6,371 bases of DNA, from assembly GCA_020446665.1 (NCBI GenBank), contig JAGREF010000226.1:1-6371 (forward strand). Direction: 5' to 3'. The DNA is from Sphingomonadaceae bacterium (GTDB lineage Bacteria; Pseudomonadota; Alphaproteobacteria; Sphingomonadales; Sphingomonadaceae). A model generated the notes under the pieces. That model was not told where the DNA came from and ran no database searches. It saw nothing but the letters and a program-made list of their open reading frames with translations. Positions 1 to 5,707 of this stretch are shown in pieces (the stretch's first letter is position 1; each line of letters opens with the position of its first letter). Both the position numbers and the translations under genes were made by a program.

Positions 1-752
1 TCAACCGCGAACATCCGCTGCTCGGCGCGACCTTGCCCGATGGCGCGCGTATCCAGTTCTGCGGCCCGCCTGCCTCGCGCAAGCACTGGACCATGGCGAT
101 CCGCCGCCACCGGCGGCTTGATCTGCCGCTGGATGCCTATGATGCCGGCCCCCTTGCTCCGCCGGTGCAAACGCCCATGCCCGACCCGCAGGCGCAACCG
201 ATTGCCTTTCTGCGCGAAGCGATCCGCAATCGCCGCACCATCCTGATCTCGGGCGGCACCAGCACGGGCAAGACGACTTTTCTCAATGCCATGCTCGGCG
301 AGATTCCGCGGCATGAACGCGTGGTGCTGGTGGAAGATACGCCTGAATTGAGGCTTCCCGGCGAAAATGGCGTGGGGCTGGTGGCGGTCAAGGGCGAGCT
401 TGGCGAAGCCAAGGTGACTGCCAATGAATTGCTGCAGGCCGCGCTCCGCCTGCGGCCAGACCGGATCGTGCTGGGCGAATTGCGCGGCGCGGAAAGCGTC
501 AGCTTCCTGCGCGCGATCAATACCGGCCATCCGGGCAGTTTCTCGACCATCCATGCCAATTCCCTGCGCGGCGCGCTGGAGCAACTGGCGCTGATGGTGA
601 TGCAGACCGGGATCGGCCTGACTCGCAGCGACACCATCGCCTATGCGGCCTCGGTGATTGACGTGGTCGTGCAACTGGGGCGCGACGCCAATGGCAAGCG
701 CGGCATCACGCAAATTGCAGAGAGCCGCTCGCTGGTGGAAGTGGCGAGCTGA
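1..752 (+). CDS. virB11: VirB11-type T4SS ATPase (5' partial)
   Basis: This is a P-type DNA transfer ATPase, the hexameric cytoplasmic motor that powers pilus assembly and substrate transfer in type IV secretion. The reading frame is open from base 3 and runs off the left edge, so about 250 residues are visible of a family usually 330-350 long; the missing part is most of the N-terminal domain. Visible in order: the end of the N-terminal domain (HPLLGATLPDGARIQ), Walker A GGTSTGKT at 252-275 with its Lys codon at 270-272, an Asp box VEDTPEL at about 330-350, Walker B RPDRIVLGELRG at 453-488 with Glu at 477-479, and the His box GHPGSFSTIHANS at 525-563. All are intact, so the ATPase looks functional. 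The rest of the virB cluster should lie to the left. CpaF/TadA-type pilus ATPases are relatives, but the compact C-terminus and the motif wording fit VirB11 better. Its codon use looks like its neighbours'. I am confident of the family; conjugation versus effector export cannot be told from this window. Confidence 0.93.
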   Translation, partial: NREHPLLGATLPDGARIQFCGPPASRKHWTMAIRRHRRLDLPLDAYDAGPLAPPVQTPMPDPQAQPIAFLREAIRNRRTILISGGTSTGKTTFLNAMLGEIPRHERVVLVEDTPELRLPGENGVGLVAVKGELGEAKVTANELLQAALRLRPDRIVLGELRGAESVSFLRAINTGHPGSFSTIHANSLRGALEQLALMVMQTGIGLTRSDTIAYAASVIDVVVQLGRDANGKRGITQIAESRSLVEVAS

Positions 753-762
753 GCACGGAAAC

Positions 763-780
763 ATGACCGCGATGTGACAG
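763..780 (-). promoter_or_regulatory. Pho-box-like direct repeat upstream of ppk1
   Basis: Read on the minus strand, this is CTGTCAC-ATCG-CGGTCAT: two 7-base units with a 4-base spacer, the 11-base period of a PhoB site. Each unit matches CTGTCAT at 6 of 7 positions. It starts 11 bases after the virB11 stop codon and ends 96 bases before the chosen ppk1 start. ppk-ppx operons belong to the phosphate-starvation regulon in several proteobacteria, which makes the site plausible. Against it, the orientation is opposite to ppk1, and no convincing -35/-10 pair is visible beside it. Binding is an inference. Confidence 0.4.
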
Positions 781-803
781 ATGGACAGGGGCGATTTACA
801 GTT

Positions 804-838
804 GGCGCGGTGATGAACATGGACTCTCCACCCGCGCC
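804..838 (+). other. GC-rich stem-loop between virB11 and ppk1
   Basis: GGCGCGGTG (804-812) can pair with CACCCGCGCC (829-838): seven consecutive G-C pairs, one bulged C at 831, then two more pairs. The loop is 16 bases (813-828) and contains the in-frame ATG codons at 813 and 819. No T-run follows, so it is not a classic intrinsic terminator. It could be a 5' leader structure of ppk1, or simply end virB11 transcripts. If ppk1 began at 774 or 813 this would be coding sequence instead. The pairing is seen directly; a role is inferred. Confidence 0.4.
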
Positions 839-875
839 CCGCAAAAGCGCCCCCTACCGGCCTAGACAGAGAGCC

Positions 876-3023
876 ATGTCCAGCGAGTCTGACGATCCTG
901 ACAATGTGCCCGATGGTGATCCGGCGGAATGTTACACCAATCGCGAGCTGAGCTGGCTGGCCTTTAACGAGCGCGTGCTGGCTGAAGCGCTCAACCCCAA
1001 TTATCCGCTGCTCGAGCGGCTGCGTTTCCTGGCAATCTGCGGCAGCAATCTCGATGAGTTCATGATGATCCGTGCGGCGGGCCTGGTGGGGCAGGTGCAG
1101 CGCGGCATTGGACGGCCCGCGATTGACGGCCAGACCCCGTCCCAGCAGCTGGCCGCTATCCGCGAGGCGGTGCTGGACCTGTCGCAGCGCCAGCAGCGCG
1201 CATGGGCCGATCTGCGCAGTCGGCTGGCTGATACCGGTATTCATGTGGCAGACGAGGAACGCGTCAATTCGCAAGCCTATGCCTGGCTGAAAACCTACTT
1301 CCTTGATGAAATCATGCCGGTGATCACACCGCAGGCGCTCGATCCGGCGCATCCTTTCCCTTTCGTCGCCAATGAAGGGATGGGCATCCTTTTCACCCTG
1401 ACGCGCGAATCCGACGGCGAACAACTGGTGGAGATGGTGCTGGTGCCGCACGCCTTGCCCCGTTTCGTGCGGGTGCCGGGCGAGGAAGCGATCTATATCA
1501 GCATCGAAAGTCTCGTATGCCGGTTTGCCCAATATCTCTTCCCCGGCTTCAGGATCGCAGGAGACGGCGCTTTCCGCGTATTGCGCGATAGCGACATCGA
1601 GATCGAGGAAGAGGCAGAGGATTTGGTGAGAACCTTCCGCAGCGCGATCCAGCGGCGGCGGCGCGGGCAGGTGATCCAGCTGGAATTGCAGGACGATTGC
1701 GATCCCGGTGCCGAAGCCTTGCTGCGCGAACAATTGGGCACGACCGATTCAATGGTGCTCAAGACCGCAGGGCTTATCGGGATCGAGGGGCTGTCCGAAA
1801 TCGTCAAGGAAGACCGGCCTGACCTGAAATTCGACAGCTATTCCCCCCGCTATCCCGAACGCATCCTCGAACATGATGGCGATTGCTTTGCTGCAATTCG
1901 GGAGAAGGACATCGTCATCCACCACCCCTATGAAAGTTTCGAAGTGGTGGTCGATTTCATTCGCCAGGCAGCGGGCGATCCCGATGTCGTGGCGATCAAG
2001 CAGACGCTCTATCGCGCGGGCAATCAGTCATCTGTCATCAACGCGCTGATCGCTGCGGCCGAAGCGGGCAAGTCGGTGACCGCCGTGGTTGAGCTGAAAG
2101 CCCGGTTTGACGAGGAACAGAACCTCAAATGGGCTGCCCAGCTGGAGCGGGCCGGGGTGCAGGTGATCTATGGCTTCGTCGACTGGAAGACGCATGCAAA
2201 GGTTGCCATGGTGGTGCGGCGCGAGGAAGACGGGTTTCGGACCTACTGCCATTTCGGCACAGGCAATTATCACCCGGTCACCACGCGCATCTATACCGAT
2301 CTGAGCTTCTTCACTGCCGACCCCCGGCTCGGTCGCGATGCTGCGCGGCTGTTCAATTTCGTCACCGGGTACGTCGAGCCGCGCCGCACGGAAATGATTG
2401 CGATTGCCCCGATCGATCTGCGGGAAAAGCTGTATGAATTGATCGACAGCGAAATTGCCAATGCTGCCAAGGGCCGCCCTGCGGCGATCTGGATGAAGGT
2501 CAATTCGCTGACTGACAAGGGCATGATCGACCGGCTCTATGCCGCCAGTCAGGCCGGGGTAGAGGTGCAGCTGGTGGTGCGCGGCATTTGCTGCCTGCGG
2601 CCCGGCGTTCCGGGCCTCAGCGAGAATATCCGGGTGAAGTCCATCATCGGGCGATTTCTGGAACACAGCCGCATCTATTGTTTTGCCAATGGCTTCAAAA
2701 TGCCCAGCGAGCGGGCGAAAGTGTATATTTCTTCCGCCGATTGCATGAGCCGCAACCTTAACCGCCGGGTGGAATCGCTGGTACCAATCCGCAATCGCAC
2801 CGTCCACGATCAGGTGCTGCAGCAGGTCATGCTGGCCAATCTGCTCGATACGGAGCAGAGCTGGGAACTGGATGTGGCTGGCCAGTATCACCGCGTCGAT
2901 ACCAGCGAGCGGTCTTTCAATTGCCATCGCTATTTCATGACCAACCCGTCGCTTTCCGGGCGAGGCGGGGCGCTGGAATCTGATGCCGTGCCCAAATTGG
3001 CGCTGCGCAAGGGAGCTGTCTGA
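876..3023 (+). CDS. ppk1: Polyphosphate kinase 1
   Basis: Reversibly transfers the gamma phosphate of ATP onto polyphosphate through a phospho-histidine, storing phosphate and supporting stress survival. From ATG 876 the protein has 715 residues (E. coli: 688). Domains in order: the N-terminal domain opens with NRELSWLAFNERVL near residue 23; the head domain follows; the two phospholipase-D-like catalytic domains begin around residue 330. The metal-binding Arg380 (TLYR) and Arg410 (KARFDEE), the phosphorylated His440 (DWKTHAK) and His597 (FLEHSR) match E. coli R375, R405, H435 and H592 at a constant +5, so the catalytic core has no net gaps. The tail NPSLSGRGGAL is familiar from alphaproteobacterial Ppk1. 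Start choice: GTG 774 and ATGs 813 and 819 are also in frame, adding 34, 21 or 19 residues of low-complexity sequence. None has a strong Shine-Dalgarno; 876 has purine-rich AGAGAG just upstream and gives the usual short leader before the conserved domain. The stop overlaps ppx. Function is near certain, the start less so. Confidence 0.95.
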   Translation: MSSESDDPDNVPDGDPAECYTNRELSWLAFNERVLAEALNPNYPLLERLRFLAICGSNLDEFMMIRAAGLVGQVQRGIGRPAIDGQTPSQQLAAIREAVLDLSQRQQRAWADLRSRLADTGIHVADEERVNSQAYAWLKTYFLDEIMPVITPQALDPAHPFPFVANEGMGILFTLTRESDGEQLVEMVLVPHALPRFVRVPGEEAIYISIESLVCRFAQYLFPGFRIAGDGAFRVLRDSDIEIEEEAEDLVRTFRSAIQRRRRGQVIQLELQDDCDPGAEALLREQLGTTDSMVLKTAGLIGIEGLSEIVKEDRPDLKFDSYSPRYPERILEHDGDCFAAIREKDIVIHHPYESFEVVVDFIRQAAGDPDVVAIKQTLYRAGNQSSVINALIAAAEAGKSVTAVVELKARFDEEQNLKWAAQLERAGVQVIYGFVDWKTHAKVAMVVRREEDGFRTYCHFGTGNYHPVTTRIYTDLSFFTADPRLGRDAARLFNFVTGYVEPRRTEMIAIAPIDLREKLYELIDSEIANAAKGRPAAIWMKVNSLTDKGMIDRLYAASQAGVEVQLVVRGICCLRPGVPGLSENIRVKSIIGRFLEHSRIYCFANGFKMPSERAKVYISSADCMSRNLNRRVESLVPIRNRTVHDQVLQQVMLANLLDTEQSWELDVAGQYHRVDTSERSFNCHRYFMTNPSLSGRGGALESDAVPKLALRKGAV
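3009..3015 (+). promoter_or_regulatory. Ribosome binding site of ppx inside ppk1
   Basis: AAGGGAG lies seven bases before the ppx ATG, within the last codons of ppk1. Together with the TGATG stop/start overlap at 3021-3025 it fixes the ppx start and suggests that ribosomes finishing ppk1 re-initiate on ppx. Confidence 0.7.
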
Positions 3024-4582
3024 TGCCATCACGCAAACGCCGACAGGAGCGGGAAGGGGCCTTTTCCGGTTACCGCGCACAAAAGGCGATTATCGATATC
3101 GGCTCCAACACGATCCGGCTGGTGATCTATGGCGGGGCCGGTCGAGCCCCGACCGTATTGCTCAACGAAAAGGTCACCGCCCGGCTGGGGCGCGACATTT
3201 CGACCAGGGGGACCCTGGCAGAGGAATCCATCGAAATGGCCCTGCGCGGGTTGCGGCGTTATGCCGTGCTGCTGACGGACCACGATATTACTGATGTCGA
3301 AGTGGTGGCGACGGCGGCCGTGCGGGATGCCTCCAACGGCAACGAATTTCTCGAACAAATCCGCGCTATCGGCTTCACTCCGCGCTTGCTGTCGGGTGAG
3401 GAAGAGGCGCGAACCAGCGCCATGGGTGTGATCGGTGCCTTTCCCGGCGCGCAGGGGGTCGTGGCTGACCTTGGTGGTGGCAGCCTTGAATTCACGCGCA
3501 TTGGTGCGGGGGGGTGTGAGCCTGGCACCAGCCTGCCGCTGGGCACTTTGCGGCTGCATGAATGGCGTGAAAGCAAGCCTTCGGCCATGTCGAAGTCGAT
3601 TGGCAAATTGCTCGACAAGGAAGGCTGGGGCAGGCCGATTGACGCCCCGCTCTATCTGGTGGGCGGCACATGGCGCGCAATGGCCGTCTATGCCATGCAG
3701 CAACGCAACTATCCGCTGACTGACCCGCATGGTTTTGAACTGAGCGCAAAGGAAGCGGCAAAGCTGGGGAGTGAACTGGCGGGGGCGGACCCTGAGGATT
3801 TGCGCAAACTGCCGCGCATTTCTTCCATGCGGGCGAATTACCTGCCCGATGCCGGTGCTTTGTTGCAGGCGCTGGTGGAGAAACTGGCCCCGGAAAGGCT
3901 GGTCATTTCCTCATGGGGCTTGCGCGAAGGGTTGCTCTATCAGCGGCTGGACTCCGTGGCGCAGCAGCAGGACCCCCTATTGGCGGGAATGGCGCTGTTT
4001 GCTGCCCAGCGTGGCGCCCCGCCCACGCTGGCGGCGCGGGTTGCTGGCTGGACAGTGGATGCCGTGCCCGAACTGGGGAAAGGTTCTGAACGGTTGCGGC
4101 TTGCAGCCACGATGATGGCGCTTGCCTCGATGCAGACAGAGCCCAATTTGCGGCTCCATCAGGCGATGGACTGGGCGCTGCACAAGCGCTGGCTGGCGCT
4201 GGAGCCCTGTGGCCGTGCCATGATTGCTGCCACGGTGCTGGCCAATGGCAATCAATGCGATCTGCCGGAAGAACTGCAGGCACTGGCGAGCGAGGAGCAG
4301 CTGGAAGAGGCAATCTGCTGGGGCCTTGCCATTCGCCTCTGTCGCCGGATCGGAGCAAGTTCACGCCGGTCCTTCAACTCCAGCGGGCTGCGTGCGAAGA
4401 AGAAGAAGCTGATCCTGCGGCTGGAGGAAAGCCATGCGGATTTGTTCGGCATTCCCAACGAGAAAGACCTGAAATTGCTGGCAGACCGGCTGGGTCTGGA
4501 GCCGGAAATGCGCGTGGTCCCGGTGGGGACTGTCCGCCCGAGCGACTATTCACCCTTTGAGGATATGCCGGTTACGGGGTGA
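3023..4582 (+). CDS. ppx: Exopolyphosphatase (Ppx/GppA family)
   Basis: Removes terminal phosphates from polyphosphate, opposing Ppk1. The 519 residues match the long, multi-domain Ppx form (E. coli 513). A short basic leader (MPSRKRRQER) precedes the actin/Hsp70-like fold: phosphate-1 loop IDIGSNTIRLVIY from residue 24, VVATAAVRDASNG near 94-106, SGEEEAR at 124-130 carrying the family's catalytic glutamate, phosphate-2 loop DLGGGS at 149-154, then SLPLGTLRL. The RANYLPDAGALL and VISSWGLREGLLYQRL segments (about 270-310) close the core. The last 200 residues form the helical HD-like C-terminal domain. There the stretch ALASMQTEPNLR (about 366-377) stands where I recall SDIGW.AHPDYR in other alphaproteobacteria, so the HD-type acidic and histidine residues seem lost. 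The start is fixed by the TGATG overlap with ppk1 and the AAGGGAG site. Pairing with ppk1 favours Ppx over GppA (pppGpp phosphohydrolase), although many family members accept both substrates. Confidence 0.93.
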   Translation: MPSRKRRQEREGAFSGYRAQKAIIDIGSNTIRLVIYGGAGRAPTVLLNEKVTARLGRDISTRGTLAEESIEMALRGLRRYAVLLTDHDITDVEVVATAAVRDASNGNEFLEQIRAIGFTPRLLSGEEEARTSAMGVIGAFPGAQGVVADLGGGSLEFTRIGAGGCEPGTSLPLGTLRLHEWRESKPSAMSKSIGKLLDKEGWGRPIDAPLYLVGGTWRAMAVYAMQQRNYPLTDPHGFELSAKEAAKLGSELAGADPEDLRKLPRISSMRANYLPDAGALLQALVEKLAPERLVISSWGLREGLLYQRLDSVAQQQDPLLAGMALFAAQRGAPPTLAARVAGWTVDAVPELGKGSERLRLAATMMALASMQTEPNLRLHQAMDWALHKRWLALEPCGRAMIAATVLANGNQCDLPEELQALASEEQLEEAICWGLAIRLCRRIGASSRRSFNSSGLRAKKKKLILRLEESHADLFGIPNEKDLKLLADRLGLEPEMRVVPVGTVRPSDYSPFEDMPVTG

Positions 4583-4777
4583 GGATGCTTTCCTACACAG
4601 GCGATTTTCGGCATGGGGAAGGCGGCTCTTTCCCATGGTTGATCGACATTTCCGCATTAGGCGCGGCGATTTTCTCCCTATAGGGTGTAACCCGCAAGAA
4701 CGGGCCGGGTTTCCAGCTAAGGCATTGTTTTTAATGATACGGTGTGACGCCGCAAAGGTTACACATTGTCACCTGTG
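4583..4777. other. Convergent intergenic region ppx/panE
   Basis: This 195-base gap lies between the two convergent stop codons, and I find no credible gene in it. It is less GC-rich than its flanks, especially around 4720-4740 (a T-run at 4728-4732). Besides the hairpin at 4612-4637 it holds: the repeated 10-mer GGCGATTTTC (4600-4609 and 4665-4674), the perfect palindrome CCCTATAGGG (4676-4685), and a possible small stem AACCCG/CGGGTT (4689-4694 with 4706-4711). The frame open across 4557-4949 resembles nothing I know and is not called. Confidence 0.6.
4612..4637 (+). terminator. Strong hairpin downstream of ppx
   Basis: CATGGGGAAG (4612-4621) pairs with CTTTCCCATG (4628-4637): ten pairs, nine Watson-Crick and one G-T, around a 6-base loop GCGGCT. 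It starts 29 bases after the ppx stop, in a gap between convergent genes, where a terminator is expected. No real T-run follows on either strand, so it may instead protect mRNA 3' ends or act with other factors. The stem is near-symmetrical and could serve both directions. Confidence 0.5.
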
Positions 4778-4781
4778 TCAC
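4685..4781. repeat. Cluster of GTGTNAC motifs with operator-like palindrome
   Basis: Four copies of GTGTNAC lie within 97 bases: GTGTAAC (4685-4691), GTGTGAC (4742-4748), GTGTAAC on the minus strand (4758-4764) and GTGTCAC (4775-4781). The first and third form an exact 8-base inverted repeat, GTGTAACC (4685-4692) with GGTTACAC (4757-4764). The segment GGTTACA-CAT-TGTCACC (4757-4773) is a 17-base palindrome with one mismatched pair, of the size of a dimeric repressor site. The last copy runs into the 3' end of panE. I recognise no regulator with this exact site; a regulatory role is inference. Confidence 0.35.
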
Positions 4782-5704
4782 CCTGTTTCCAACAGCTTCG
4801 CGTCTTCAAGTTTTATCGGCCGCCACAGTGTCTTCGTAACCGGGCAGGGCGATCCCGCTGGTTCCCCGGCGCGGACAATCGCGCCATTGATCGCGTCGAC
4901 TTCGGTCGGGCGGCCATGCTTCACATCCTGCAGCATGGAGGCTTCATGATTGGCGTGGTCGGTCATGGAAACCAACGTCAACGCATGGATCGGTTCAGCA
5001 TTGACCATCACGCCATTGGCACGGGCGGCGGCGACGCCTTCTTCCACGACGGTGCGGATCGTGTCGCGGGCTACGGGCTTTGCGAAGAAGAAACCCGGCG
5101 TGCGGCGGGTGAGGGCGCAGAGCGGATTCATCGCGGCGTTGAAGATTGCCTTGGACCAGACCACTTCCAGCACGGCGGGATCGGTGGTGGCAGGCAGATC
5201 GCCTTCGCTCAGCAGCGCCGCCACCTTGCCCGGCATCGCGCCATCGCCGCCAAAGGCGTGGTAGAGCTTCGTCCCGCCATCGCCATGCGAGCGCACACGT
5301 CCCGGCCCGACATAGTCGGAAGGCAACATGGAGACGCCCACCATCACCCGCTCGCGCGGCACGAAACCGGCAATCGCCTCAGCATTTCCGAGCCCGTTTT
5401 GCAGGGTGAGGACATAGGTTTCAGGGCCGATGGCGTGCTGGATGCCGGACAAGGCAGATGCGGTGTGGAAAGTCTTGGTGAAGAGCAGCACGAGGTCAGC
5501 CGTGCCGCTCACCTCACCCGGCTGGCAGGCGGGGATGGGGAGCAGTTCAGTCCCGCTGCGCCGTTCCAGTTCCAGCCCCCGCGCATTGATCGCGGCAATA
5601 TGCTCTGCATTCACATCGACCAGCGTGACCACGCAGCCCGCGCGGTGGAGCGCTGCGCCATAGAGGCAGCCCATCGCGCCCGCGCCAACTACCAATACGC
5701 GCAT
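4778..5704 (-). CDS. panE: Ketopantoate reductase family protein (PanE/ApbA)
   Basis: Most likely 2-dehydropantoate 2-reductase, which reduces ketopantoate to pantoate with NADPH in pantothenate and coenzyme A synthesis in the cytoplasm. Its 308 residues are the usual family length. The N-terminal Rossmann fold carries GAGAMG at residues 7-12, followed by LLFTKTFHT (about 73-81) and LQNGLGN with Asn103. The C-terminal helical ApbA domain has VVWSKAIFNAAMNPLCALT (about 181-199) with the likely catalytic Lys185 and Asn189, and SMLQDVKHGRPTEVDAING (256-274) with the substrate-binding Ser256 and Glu268. Residue roles are assigned from the E. coli enzyme. The start follows the upstream transporter stop by only three bases (TGA GCG ATG); a GGGA Shine-Dalgarno lies 11 bases upstream, inside that gene. 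It is probably cotranscribed with the transporter although no shared pathway is evident. Many genomes hold several members of this family with other 2-keto acid substrates, so the exact substrate is less certain than the fold. Confidence 0.86.
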   Translation of the reverse strand: MRVLVVGAGAMGCLYGAALHRAGCVVTLVDVNAEHIAAINARGLELERRSGTELLPIPACQPGEVSGTADLVLLFTKTFHTASALSGIQHAIGPETYVLTLQNGLGNAEAIAGFVPRERVMVGVSMLPSDYVGPGRVRSHGDGGTKLYHAFGGDGAMPGKVAALLSEGDLPATTDPAVLEVVWSKAIFNAAMNPLCALTRRTPGFFFAKPVARDTIRTVVEEGVAAARANGVMVNAEPIHALTLVSMTDHANHEASMLQDVKHGRPTEVDAINGAIVRAGEPAGSPCPVTKTLWRPIKLEDAKLLETG

Positions 5705-5707
5705 CGC

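Noticed and set aside
1..752. Alternative reading of the first gene as a CpaF/TadA pilus ATPase
   Set aside because: Motif wording and the short C-terminal end fit VirB11 better, and no tad/cpa gene follows it.
795..823. Possible ppk1 promoter with TTTACA as -35 box
   Set aside because: The -35 is reasonable but nothing resembling a -10 box lies 16-18 bases downstream (ACATGG).
774..875. N-terminal extension of Ppk1 from GTG 774 or ATG 813/819
   Set aside because: The extra residues look like no known domain and have no good ribosome-binding site; 774 lies inside the Pho-box-like repeat and the conserved domain begins after 876. Not excluded, but less likely.
2028..3080. A 350-codon open frame on the - strand within ppk1
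   Set aside because: It is the antisense shadow of the conserved catalytic half of Ppk1; composition is unusual and no family is recognisable.
3029..3730. A 233-codon open frame on the - strand within ppx
   Set aside because: Antisense to the conserved Ppx core with no recognisable motif; a product of codon bias.
4600..4674. Direct repeat GGCGATTTTC at 4600-4609 and 4665-4674 as a possible attachment site
   Set aside because: Only ten bases, no integrase or mobile gene nearby, and just 75 bases enclosed; chance is the simplest explanation.
4710..4738. Possible + strand promoter TTTCCA - 17 bases - AATGAT
   Set aside because: Both boxes match the consensus at only four of six positions and no gene follows on that strand.
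4557..4949. A 130-codon + strand open frame spanning the ppx/panE gap
   Set aside because: It overlaps the end of ppx and the antisense of panE, resembles no family I know, and has a composition that changes along its length.
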